From contig NZ_CP038228.1 of NCBI RefSeq assembly GCF_006838285.1, forward strand, positions 558,001-622,000: DNA of 64,000 bases, read 5' to 3'. This document shows positions 45,001 to 54,200 of the stretch, piece after piece. Numbering within the stretch: the stretch's first letter is position 1; the number at the start of each line of letters is the position of its first letter. The notes beneath the pieces are model-generated. The model ran no database searches. It saw only the letters and a program-made list of their open reading frames with translations, and was not told where the DNA came from. Source of the DNA: Xanthomonas translucens pv. cerealis. GTDB lineage: Bacteria; Pseudomonadota; Gammaproteobacteria; Xanthomonadales; Xanthomonadaceae. The position numbers and the translations under genes are program-made.

Positions 45001-48000
45001 CATGCGCCGCAGCCGGCCACCGAGGCGCTGCTGCGCGCGGTGCATACGATGAGCGGTGCGTTCGCGATGACCGACGTGCCGGAAATCACCGCAGTCACCG
45101 GCCCGGCGGAGAGCTACGTCAAACGCCTGCTGGCCGCTGCCGTGGTGCCCGGCGCCGACGGCGTGCGCGCGCTCGACGATGCCGCGCAGGCCATCGCCGC
45201 CACCATCGAGGAATTGCAGGCGCCGTCGCCGGTGATCCCGCCGTTCACCGCGCTGGCGCAGCGCCTGCAGGCGCTGGTCGCCACGCTGCCGGACGTGCAG
45301 TGGTCCGCGCTTGCGCACGACGAAGACGAAGAAGACGACGCACCGCAGGCGCACGCCGATGCGGCGCTGGACCCGCAGTTGCTGCAGGCGGTCGAACTCA
45401 CCGCAGCCGACGACCTGTCGGCGTACCTGGGCGACGCCAGGCATCTCGACGCGGCCGGCGCGGATGCCGAGCATGCCGACGCGGCGCATGTTGCCGAGAA
45501 CGCCGATGCCGACCCATCCGCGGCGCAGGCGACCCATGCGCCGGAGCCGCCGCCGCTTGCCGACGACGCCCACATGCCGGCTCCTGCCGACGACGCCGCC
45601 GCAGCGACGCCTGCGCTGGACGGCAGCGCTGCGGCGTTCGCTGCGGAACACGCCAGCGCCGGCGCCAACCTCGTGCAGGACGATCACGCTGCACAACAAG
45701 CGAGCACGCCGGTTGCGCCGCCGGCCGACAGCGACAGCGCGTCCGCCGTGATCGACGCCGACGCGCGGGCACTGCTGGCCCAGCACGGCAAGCGCGACGA
45801 ATCGACCGTCGATGCGCCGCTGGCCGATGCAGGTGCGCCCGCCGACAGCGAACTGCCGCCACCAGCGGAAGAGCTGCTCGCAGCGCAGCAGCAGGATGCG
45901 ACCGCCGTCGCTGGCGCCACGCACGGCGAACCGCATCAGGACGGTGACCAGGAAGCATCGCAGCGGGACGCGCACGACCAGGACCAGCACATCGAAAGCG
46001 GCCACGCCGGGAGCGGGCACGACCAGCACGAGCACGACCAGCGGCACGATTCGCACGGCTATGCATTCAACGCCGAGCCGGTGCCGCCGTCCACGCAGTG
46101 GCACGGCAGCGAGCCGGTCTCGGCGAACGACGATGCCGAACCGCTGCCCGTGGCGGACGACACGGCGGCGCATGCCGACACCGCCCCGCACGCGCACGAC
46201 GACGTGGAGTCCGCAGCGCAATCGCAGCACCATGCCGTTGATCACGACGTCGCTGCCCACGCCGCGCAGACCGACATCGAAACGCATCCGGCCGACGCCG
46301 CAGCAGTCGAAGCGAACGACGCGCACGATCACGTGCCGACGCCGCACACCGAAGACGGCGCGCATGCCGAACCCGAACCTGCCGATGCCGATGCCGATGC
46401 CGATGCGGACGCAGCGCTCGGCGCAACAGCTGACCTCGAACAGACGCATTCGACCGACACGGCCGACGCGCCAGCGCACCACGCCGGGCACGAGGACGAC
46501 GCCGGTTCCGATCCGGCAACGGTCGAAGCGCCGTCTGCCCATGCGACGCCCGCCGACGAAACGCAAGCGAGCGACGTTGCCGACATCACGCCGGACTACG
46601 CCGAACATGCGGGCGACTCCGTGCACCCCGCGGACACGGATGCCGAGCAGCCCGCACACGCGCAAACCGACGCGCCTGCCGACACCATGAGCGACGACGC
46701 GCAGCACGCGCGCGCCGATGTTGCCGACGCGCCGTCCTTCGCCGAATCCGCCCAGCACGCCGCCGCCCCGCACGCCGCCGCCGCGGCCGACGCCATCGCG
46801 CTGGCCGCCGTCGATCTCGGCCCGCTGGACTTCGCCGACCTCGACCGCGAGCTGGTCGATATCTTCGTCGAGGAAGGCAAGGACCTGCTCGACCATTGCG
46901 ACCGCCTGGTCGCCGAACTGCGCGCGGCGCCGCAGGACCGCGACGCGCTCGCCGGCCTGCAGCGCGACCTGCATACGCTCAAAGGCGGCGCGCGCATGGC
47001 CGGAGTCAATCCGATCGGCGACCTCGGCCACGGCATCGAATCGCTGCTGGAGGCGGTGGCCGCCAACCGCACCGAACTCGATCGCGGCGACGTGCAGTTG
47101 CTCGAGCGCGGCTTCGACCGCCTGCACCAGTTGCTCACCCTCACCGGCAACCACCGTGCGCTGGCGATGCCGGCCGACCTGATCAGCCGCTTCGACGCGC
47201 GTACCCATGGCCGCAGCCTGCCGCTCGCCGCTGACGGTATCGACGCGGCCGCCGACACCCAGACCGATGCCGGCGTCGTGGCGACGATCCAGGCCGCGGT
47301 CGATCCGGAGTCCATATCCACGGCCGCGCCGGCGCCGCTGTCGGCACCGTTGCCGGTGGATGGCACGCTCGACGAGCAGCCGATGATCGGGCGGCCGATG
47401 CAGGAACAGGTGCGCGTGCGCGCCGATTTGCTGGATCGCCTGGTCAACCACGCCGGCGAAGTGGCGATCTATCGCTCGCGCCTGGAACAGCAGCTTGGCG
47501 CGTTCCGTGGCGCGATGTCCGAACTGGACCGCACCAATGCGCGACTGCGCGACCAGTTGCGCCGCCTGGACCTGGAAACCGAAGCGCAGATCGTCGCCCG
47601 CTACCAGCGCGAACAGGACCAGAGCGAGCAGAGCTTCGATCCGCTGGAACTGGACCGCTTCTCCACGCTGCAGCAGCTCAGCCGTGCGCTGAACGAATCG
47701 GCGGCCGACCTGGGCGGCCTGCAAGGCGTGCTCGACGAGCTGGCGCGGCAGTACGACGGCCTGCTGCAACAGCAGTCGCGGGTCAGCTCGGAACTGCAGG
47801 AAGGCCTCATGCGCGCGCGCATGGTGCCGTTCGACGGCCTGGTGCCGCGGCTGCGCCGGGTGGTGCGCCAGGCCGCCAGCGAAACCGGCAAGCAGGTGCA
47901 CCTGACCCTGGAAGGCACCCACGGCGAACTCGACCGCAACGTGCTCGACCGGATGATCGCGCCGCTGGAGCACATGCTGCGCAACTCGGTCGCGCACGGC

Positions 48001-49209
48001 CTGGAAACGCCCGAGCAGCGCCGCGCCGCCGGCAAGCCGGAGGAGGGCAGCATCGCCATCCGCCTGCGCCGCGAAGGCTCGGAAATCGTGCTGGAAGTGG
48101 CCGACGATGGCGCCGGCCTCAACCGCGACGCGATCCGCCACCGTGCCGAACAGCGCGGCTTGATTGCGAGCGGCGCCGCGCTGTCCGAGGAAGAACTCGA
48201 TTCGCTGATCTTCGCTCCCGGCTTCAGCACCTACGACCAGGTCAGCCAGCTGGCCGGCCGCGGCGTGGGCATGGACGTGGTGCGCAACGAAGTGCGCCAG
48301 CTCGGCGGCTCGGTGGACATCCACTCGGTGTGGGGCCAGGGCGTCACCTTCACCCTGCGCCTGCCGCAGACGCTGGCGGTGACCCAGGCGGTGTTCGTGC
48401 AGATCGGCGAGACCACCTTCGCCGTGCCGGTGGCCTCGGTCAGCGGCATCGGCCGCATCAGCCGCGAGCGCTTCGACGCGGCCGACGGCGGCTACCACTA
48501 CAGCGGCGAGCAATTCGCGCTGCACGACCTCGGCTCGCTGGTCGGCCAGGCGCCGGCACGGGCCGAAGGGCAGATGCAGGTGCCGCTGCTGCTGGTGCGC
48601 GCCGGCGACCTGCGCGCCGCGGTGGCGATCGACCAGGTACTCGGCAACCGCGAAATCGTGGTCAAGCCGGTCGGCCTGCAGATCGCCTCGCTGCCAGGCA
48701 TCTACGGCGCCACCATCACCGGCGATGGCCGCGTGGTGGTGATCCTGGACGTCGCCCCGCTGGTGCGCCGCTATCTGGCGCAGCCGGCGCGGCCGGTGGT
48801 GGAAGCGGCACCGACCGAACAGCGGCGCGTGCCGCTGGTGATGGTGGTCGACGATTCGCTGACCATGCGCAAGGTCACCGGCCGCGTGCTGGAACGCCAC
48901 AACTTCGACGTGATCGTCGCCCGCGACGGCATCGAGGCGCTGGAGCGCCTGGACGAACGCGTTCCCGACCTGATGCTGCTGGATATCGAGATGCCGCGCA
49001 TGGATGGCTACGAACTGGCGACCGCGATGCGCGCCGACCCGCGCTACAGAGCGGTGCCGATCGTGATGATCACCTCGCGCAGCGGCGAAAAGCACCGCCA
49101 GCGCGCCTTCGAGATTGGCGTGCAGCGCTACCTGGGCAAGCCTTACCAAGAGCTGGATCTGATGCGCAACGTGTACGACCTGCTGGGGATCGCCCGTGTT
49201 CGCGAATGA
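42085..49209 (+). CDS. pilL: Hybrid chemotaxis histidine kinase PilL (ChpA)
   Basis: 2374 residues from ATG 42085; GTG 42061 is an alternative. Order: an N-terminal Hpt/FimL-like helical region (1-410), an Ala/Asp-rich linker, an Hpt domain with His843 ('HTLKGSGR'), a second with His987 ('HTMSGAF'), a very long Ala/Asp/His-rich linker (about 1090-1570), a third Hpt with His1630 ('HTLKGGARM'), dimerisation and HATPase domains ('HMLRNSVAHGLE', 'VADDGAGLNRDAI', 'GRGVGMDVV'), a CheW domain, and a C-terminal receiver with Asp2300 ('LMLLDIEMPRMDGYEL'). It should phosphorylate PilG and PilH. It is as long as Pseudomonas ChpA (about 2470), though it has fewer obvious Hpt domains. Confidence 0.95.
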   Translation: MSALRDAMSHAALGWVKPELDETLRQVRGEIEYFVEDPADTSRMRFCAGYLHQVQGTLRMVELYAPAMVAEELELLAIAVQNAQVPDRDEACATLMRGTVLLPDYLERLQDGHRDIPIVLLPLLNEIRAARGEPGLSESALLALSPDASAATEAELDHARGSLSGRNRELLDTVGTAIKEELLRVKDALDLHLRTGGDVAALQTLVDELGSVADTLGVMGLGVARGVVVQQRDALRGIVDGERQADEGLLLDIAGALLYVDASLDDQVAYLGASAGIHDDASAAEARRTVEVLAHEAIANFAAAREHFVAFIETNWEHERLSDVPRLLGEVAGALRMLELPQPADYLEGVRRYVATELIGKRRVPSGRQLDTLADAMASLEYYLEALRERRPGREEILDITRTSLETLRYWPLPSAVPAPQGVVPNGAHAPLLAEPGAAPADSVAAAPGAVVAPPLAPSWDLAPVADAPIAASMPPPLPGEAPQWTLHEDTDVMANAEAAERIDADADPSAAAVSAAGNEAASVVVSSSISFDPVAAEQDEWPVAAEPLQITTDTLALEGDAFRTRHAAAAPAIDEAAPANYGFDPVAAEYAERDANAGHDDPALVIVDAPAAAPTNNAHDAVLVMELEDAPAFADSASDEVHSIVWNDTPATLAEDDSDDDAFAAPTIDLSSSDTVFVAEPQVDRGQAPHAHAGEAEHADADAGAEHSPFVDLTWPEPTPAQEAPVPGVHQASIQPIELDPASAAFLAELDAAASRFDVDAAPAAANTPSATDAVEDVESPAPVVAIDGGFVDDGGDIDADIREVFLEEFDEELVNLGNLLPAWRAVPNQLESLRPIRRVFHTLKGSGRLVGARVLGEFSWKIEGMLNRVLDGTRAASPAVLTMVELAHEVLPQLNAALRGHGVIHADLDAIQAVADRVAAGEDAYYFAAVPAITGAAPRAGTPASVDSVLREILEAEVGTHLETVRDWLQHAPQPATEALLRAVHTMSGAFAMTDVPEITAVTGPAESYVKRLLAAAVVPGADGVRALDDAAQAIAATIEELQAPSPVIPPFTALAQRLQALVATLPDVQWSALAHDEDEEDDAPQAHADAALDPQLLQAVELTAADDLSAYLGDARHLDAAGADAEHADAAHVAENADADPSAAQATHAPEPPPLADDAHMPAPADDAAAATPALDGSAAAFAAEHASAGANLVQDDHAAQQASTPVAPPADSDSASAVIDADARALLAQHGKRDESTVDAPLADAGAPADSELPPPAEELLAAQQQDATAVAGATHGEPHQDGDQEASQRDAHDQDQHIESGHAGSGHDQHEHDQRHDSHGYAFNAEPVPPSTQWHGSEPVSANDDAEPLPVADDTAAHADTAPHAHDDVESAAQSQHHAVDHDVAAHAAQTDIETHPADAAAVEANDAHDHVPTPHTEDGAHAEPEPADADADADADAALGATADLEQTHSTDTADAPAHHAGHEDDAGSDPATVEAPSAHATPADETQASDVADITPDYAEHAGDSVHPADTDAEQPAHAQTDAPADTMSDDAQHARADVADAPSFAESAQHAAAPHAAAAADAIALAAVDLGPLDFADLDRELVDIFVEEGKDLLDHCDRLVAELRAAPQDRDALAGLQRDLHTLKGGARMAGVNPIGDLGHGIESLLEAVAANRTELDRGDVQLLERGFDRLHQLLTLTGNHRALAMPADLISRFDARTHGRSLPLAADGIDAAADTQTDAGVVATIQAAVDPESISTAAPAPLSAPLPVDGTLDEQPMIGRPMQEQVRVRADLLDRLVNHAGEVAIYRSRLEQQLGAFRGAMSELDRTNARLRDQLRRLDLETEAQIVARYQREQDQSEQSFDPLELDRFSTLQQLSRALNESAADLGGLQGVLDELARQYDGLLQQQSRVSSELQEGLMRARMVPFDGLVPRLRRVVRQAASETGKQVHLTLEGTHGELDRNVLDRMIAPLEHMLRNSVAHGLETPEQRRAAGKPEEGSIAIRLRREGSEIVLEVADDGAGLNRDAIRHRAEQRGLIASGAALSEEELDSLIFAPGFSTYDQVSQLAGRGVGMDVVRNEVRQLGGSVDIHSVWGQGVTFTLRLPQTLAVTQAVFVQIGETTFAVPVASVSGIGRISRERFDAADGGYHYSGEQFALHDLGSLVGQAPARAEGQMQVPLLLVRAGDLRAAVAIDQVLGNREIVVKPVGLQIASLPGIYGATITGDGRVVVILDVAPLVRRYLAQPARPVVEAAPTEQRRVPLVMVVDDSLTMRKVTGRVLERHNFDVIVARDGIEALERLDERVPDLMLLDIEMPRMDGYELATAMRADPRYRAVPIVMITSRSGEKHRQRAFEIGVQRYLGKPYQELDLMRNVYDLLGIARVRE

Positions 49210-50560
49210 CGGCACCGCCAGCGGGACCGCGGTCGCGTTGCTGGCGCGCCCCGGCCAGGCGCGCGAGCGCCTGCGCGAGGCGCTGCACCAGGTGGGCGCG
49301 TCGATCGTGCTGGAGGACGACCCCACCGCGATCGATGCGCAGACCCTGGTCGACGCTGCACCCGACGCGGTGCTGATCGCGCTGGAGCCGGCGATCGAGG
49401 ACGCCGTGGAGCGGCTGGATTCCGCGCTCGACCTGCCCGGCCTCACCGTGATCTTCGACGAAGCCGAACTGGCTGCGCGCCGCGAAGGCTGGGAAGCGCA
49501 GCGCTGGGCAAGGCACCTGGCGGCCAAGCTGCAAGGCCACCAGGACGTGCTGCCGCCGGGGCGCGAAACCGACACCGGCCTGCAGCCCGAACCCGGCCTG
49601 CCGGCGACCCCGGCGCAACTGCACGCAGGCGCGCCGATCGGATTCCATGTCGAGGAAGCGGCCAGCTTCTCCACCACCGTACCCGGCGACAGCTTCTACG
49701 CCTGGCAGCCGCCGGCCGATGTCGCGCCCGGGTTCGAGGACCTGCAGTTCGCAAGCGCCGAAGCCGCCGCCGCCGCTGGCGAGGCCGCGGCCATGCCGCC
49801 GCTGGCCATGCCGGCGCAGGCGCCGGCCACCAGCGCTGCGCCGGCCAGCACGCCGCCGCCGTTGCCGGCCAGCGCCTGGTCGCTGGTGGACGACGACGCG
49901 CCGCTGCTCGTGCAGGCACGCGCGCCGCTGAGCCAGATGCAGATTTCCACCGAAGGCCTGTCGCTGGTCGCGCTGGAGTCCGAGCAGGAGTCCGCCATCG
50001 ATAACCTCGCTGCCGCCGCTGCCGCCAAGGTCGCGCAGGGCGCGGTGCTGGTCATGGCCGGCATCGGCGGTCCCGATGCCATCCGCCGCCTGCTCGCCGC
50101 CTTGCCGGCGGACTTCCCGCAGCCGCTGCTGGTGCAGTTGCGCCTGGACGGCGGCCGCTACGGCAACCTGGTCAAACAGATCGCGCGCGTGTCTGCGCTG
50201 CCGGTGCTGCTGGCCGAAGCCGGCCAGACGGTCGGCGTCGGCAACGTCTACATCCTGCCCGACGACATCGGCGTGCGCAGCGGCGACACCGCCGGCCTGC
50301 GTTTCGTCGTCCAGCAGGCCGGCGCCTCGGTGGTCGGCGGCTTGCCTGCCGCGCACAGCGCCGTGCTGCTGCTCAGCGGCAGCGATCCGCACCAGGTCGA
50401 GGACGTGCTGGCCCTGGCCGCGCAAGGCGCCTGGGTCGCCGGCCAGACCGGCGACGGCTGCTACGACCCGGCCGCCGCCGCACAGCTGATCGGCCGCGGC
50501 CATCCCGGCGGCGACCCCGTGCAGCTGGCGCAGGCCCTGTCCGCGCGATGGGGCGGCTGA
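49196..50560 (+). CDS. chpB: ChpB: CheB-like protein with degenerate catalytic residues
   Basis: 454 residues from a GTG inside the pilL end (14-nt overlap). The N-terminal 100 residues look like a divergent receiver lacking the clear Asp pocket. An Ala/Pro-rich linker follows. The C-terminal part aligns with CheB methylesterase ('GAVLVMAGIGGPDAIRRLLAALPADFPQPLLVQLRLDGG'; 'LAEAGQTVGVGNVYILPDD'). CheB's catalytic Ser (in GASTGG) is replaced by Gly in AGIGG and its His (in QHM) by Leu in QLR; an Asp remains in 'LLSGSDPHQV'. It probably does not demethylate PilJ and may be structural. Gene order matches Xylella pilL-chpB-chpC. Confidence 0.85.
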   Translation: MFANDGTASGTAVALLARPGQARERLREALHQVGASIVLEDDPTAIDAQTLVDAAPDAVLIALEPAIEDAVERLDSALDLPGLTVIFDEAELAARREGWEAQRWARHLAAKLQGHQDVLPPGRETDTGLQPEPGLPATPAQLHAGAPIGFHVEEAASFSTTVPGDSFYAWQPPADVAPGFEDLQFASAEAAAAAGEAAAMPPLAMPAQAPATSAAPASTPPPLPASAWSLVDDDAPLLVQARAPLSQMQISTEGLSLVALESEQESAIDNLAAAAAAKVAQGAVLVMAGIGGPDAIRRLLAALPADFPQPLLVQLRLDGGRYGNLVKQIARVSALPVLLAEAGQTVGVGNVYILPDDIGVRSGDTAGLRFVVQQAGASVVGGLPAAHSAVLLLSGSDPHQVEDVLALAAQGAWVAGQTGDGCYDPAAAAQLIGRGHPGGDPVQLAQALSARWGG

Positions 50561-50604
50561 GCCGTCGCCCGCGCGTTTTCTCCGGTTCCAGGACGACGTA
50601 ATCC

Positions 50605-51081
50605 ATGAACAGCTACGCCAGCAACGACGCAATCCGCGGAGTCCTGATCCAGGCCGGCAGCGAGCGCGCGCTGTTGCCCAACGCCACCGTCGCCGAAGTG
50701 ATGTCGCGCGTGCCGGTCGAACCGCTGCCCGACGCCCCGCACTGGCTGCTCGGCCAGATCGCCTGGTACGGCTGGAACGTGCCGCTGCTCTCGTTCGCCC
50801 GCCTGACCGGCCTTGGCAGCGAAACCGTCGCCTCCAACAACAAGATCGTCGTGCTGAAGGCGCTGGGCGGCAACCCCGACCTGCCGTACTTCGCCCTGAT
50901 CACCCAATCCTTTCCGCAGTTGATCTCGGTCCCGCGCGACGGCTTGCTTGCCGACGCCTCCGAAGAAACGTTGCCGGCTGGCGTGCATATGCGCGTGTTG
51001 CTGGGTGAGCAAAGTGCGTTGCTGCCGGATATGGAGGCGATCGAGGGGATGATTGGGGAGCGGTTTTTGGCTGTGGGGTGA
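50605..51081 (+). CDS. chpC: ChpC: CheW-like adaptor
   Basis: 158 residues with a single CheW domain ('IRGVLIQAGSERALLPNATVAEVMSRVPVEPLPDAPHWLLGQIAWYGWNVPLLSF'). In Pseudomonas ChpC provides a second link of receptors to the kinase. It is the last gene of the operon; 160 bp of low-GC DNA then leads into the RHS locus. Confidence 0.92.
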   Translation: MNSYASNDAIRGVLIQAGSERALLPNATVAEVMSRVPVEPLPDAPHWLLGQIAWYGWNVPLLSFARLTGLGSETVASNNKIVVLKALGGNPDLPYFALITQSFPQLISVPRDGLLADASEETLPAGVHMRVLLGEQSALLPDMEAIEGMIGERFLAVG

Positions 51082-51201
51082 GGCGCAACTCCGTACCCGC
51101 ATGGGTGTGCAACGCTTTGCGCATTGAGCTGGTGTGGGACTTGTGCCTGAAATAGATGCGTAAAAGTGGTGTGTGGCTTGATTTCATATATGGACATGAT
51201 G

Positions 51202-51220
51202 GCAGCTGATTATAAGCTGC
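51202..51220. promoter_or_regulatory. Dyad GCAGCT-N7-AGCTGC upstream of the RHS gene
   Basis: A perfect 6-bp inverted repeat with an AT-rich 7-bp spacer lies 21 bp before the RHS start and 8 bp before its ribosome-binding site. It could be a small operator or an mRNA hairpin near the RBS. This is weak evidence from symmetry only. Confidence 0.3.
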
Positions 51221-51240
51221 TGAGTTCAAAGGAGGCGGTG

Positions 51241-54200
51241 ATGCATCTGTTTTTGCGGGGTGGGAACGCAGCTCGAAGGATTTCAGTAGTCCTATATGTA
51301 GAGACCGCAAGAATCCTTCTACTTATAGTTGTTGCGTTATCTCTTCTTTTTTTGGGGCGCGCGCACGCTGAAGATGTCCCGATTTTGGGCTATGGTTGGT
51401 CAACTCTTCAGCCCGTCGATTGGGGGAATGCCTGTTTTTCCTCGCCCGCAGAAGCATGCCGGTATCAGATGGATCATGGTTACAGTGGTTTGACGTTGAC
51501 TGGAGTGAGTGCGCCGCAAATTCCCGTTTCGGCATGGGCTGGTATGGAGTGTCCAACACAAAGCCCAGTCGCCACTGCCAGGAATTCTGCGCTCCAGAGT
51601 CAAGGGGGCGGGCTCTTCTAGAAGTTGTATGTTATGCGACTGGCGATAGTGGAAATATAACATGGAATCAATATGGCCATGCTGTTTGTCCAGATGGCTA
51701 CTCGATTGCAGAGAATGCGGTTGGTGGAATGGTTTGTCGAAAGCCTGGCGAGGATCATATCAGCGATCTTGGACCAGTCTGCTGCTCGGCTTCTCCATCT
51801 GTGGGTGATCCAATCAATCCTTCGATTGGCAACAGCTATCAGGTCGAAACGGACTACAAGTCCGCCGACGGATTTCTGGATTTTTCCAGGTACTACAATA
51901 GCTATGGTGGTTCGCCTTCGGGAGCGTTTGGAGTCCACTGGCTTCATTCTTTTGAAGGATACATCGAGGTAGCGAATGGGACGAAAGCCGATGATGGCTC
52001 GATAGCTCCGACGGATGTTAACTTAGTCAGCAATACCGGACGGATTGTCAGATTTACTCTGAATGCTGGTGTCTGGCTGTCCAATGTCGAAGCGGGATTG
52101 GCCTTGTTCAAGGATAGCGATGGATGGACGTTAGGCAGGAAGAGTGGTGTGTCTGAAAAGTATGATGTAAATGGTAGGTTAGTTGCTGTCTTCGATCGTG
52201 AAGGGAATCGTAAAGAACTGCACTATCGAATGGAGGGGCTTCTTGAGCGCGTAGTGGATCAGAAGGGGCGGGAAATAAAATTCACTTATAGAAAAATCGT
52301 AAATTCTGATTATTTTATTTCAAGAGTTGAATTTTCTGATGGGTCGTCAGTTTCTTATGATTATGATAATCATGGGAATTTGATAAAATCCAAGTATTCG
52401 GACGGATTTCAGCGACTCTATCATTACGGTGAGGATGACCACATTTCTAGTGGTGGGTCTACGTCAAAATGGAAGTTCAGCGCCATGACGGGCATTTCTG
52501 AGGCAGATCTCAGTGTGTCGGAAACAAGGTTGGCGGACTTCCACTACGATGGGCTTGGCAGGGCAACTGCCACATCGTTGTCAGGAGGGGTTGAAGCCTT
52601 TTCAATCCAGTACGATGACGATGGTCTTGGCGCTACCATCACATCACCCCTAATGTCGTCGGCCCGATATGGGTACGTTAAAGTAAAAGCCGGTAGAAAA
52701 ATTTCCTCTGCGTCTGTCGCAGACATTGCCTGTAGCTCATGCTTCGCGAGTGTTGAATACGATCAATATGGGATGATGGGGAAGTCCGTGGATTTCCTAG
52801 GAGGGCAAACCTACTACACAAATGATGAGAGGGGGCTTGAGACGAGTCGCACCATCGCAGTAAACGACACCAGTGGCCGTAAGAAAAAAATCAAAACAAC
52901 TTGGCATGCAAGTTTTGCTGTTCCAACGCAGCGGCAGGTGTACAACGCTGCGGATGTCTTGGTCGCCCAGTCTTCTTGGGCCTACAACGTCCGCGGCCAA
53001 GCGCTAACGGCGTCTCGCACCGATCCGGTGGCTGGCACGACCCGCACTTCTACCACGACGTACTGTGAGCAGTCCGACATCGACGCCGGAAACTGCCCCT
53101 TGTTGGGTTTGGTGACCTCGGTCGATGGCCCGCGCAGCGACGTATCGGATCTGCAGCACTACACCTACTACTTCTACGACGACAGCACCTGCGCCAGCGC
53201 TCCGACCACCTGCCCCCACCGCAAAGGCGATCTCTGGAAAGTTACCAGCGCCCTGGGCCAGGTCACCGAGTACCTGTCCTACGACGGCGCCGGCCGCGTA
53301 CTGTCGGTGAAGGATGCCAACGGCACCATCACCGACTACACTTACCACCCGCGCGGCTGGCTCACGGCCAGCAAGGTGCGCGGTGCCGATAGCACCACGG
53401 AGAGCGATGATCGCATCACCCTGATCGACTACTGGCCGACCGGCCTGGTCAAGCAGGTGACGCAGCCGGACGGCGCCTTCACCGCCTTCACCTACGACGC
53501 AGCGCACCGCCTGACCGATATCGCCGACAATGCCGGCAACGCGCTGCACTACACGCTGGACAACGCCGGCAACCGGGTCAAGGAAGACACCAAGGACGCG
53601 TCGGGCACGCTCAAGCGCACGCTGTCGCGTGTCTACAACCAGCTCGGCCAGCTGGCAACGCAGGCCACCGCCAGCGGCGACCCGACCGACTTCGGCTACG
53701 ACACCAACGGCAACACCGCCGGCGTCACCGATGCGCTCGGGCACAAGACGCAAAACGACTACGACCCGCTCAACCGCCTGGCGCGCACGCTGCAGGACGT
53801 GGGCGGCATCGCCGCGGAGACCAAGTTCGGCTACGACGCGCTCGATAACCTGACAAAGGTCACAGACCCCAAGGGCCTGGATACCACCTACGCCTACAAC
53901 GGCCTGGGCGACCTGACCAAGCTCACCAGCCCGGATACCGGCGTCACCACATACACCTACGACACCGCCGGCAACCGCGCCACGCAGATCGATGCGCGCA
54001 ACATCAAGACCACCTACAGCTACGACGCCCTCAACCGGCTGACCAAGCTGGCCTATCCGACCACCAGCCTCAACGTCAGCTACACCTACGACGTCAGCCA
54101 GACCACGTGCGCCAGCGGCGAAACCTCCGCCATCGGCCGCCTGGCCCGGATGCAGGACGGCAGCGGCAGCACCGACTACTGCTACGACCGCTTCGGCGAT

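Noticed and set aside
43321..49677. 2118-codon open frame antisense to pilL
   Set aside because: It mirrors the GC-rich codons of pilL, has low-complexity Arg/His/Gln-rich translation and no domain; an antisense shadow.
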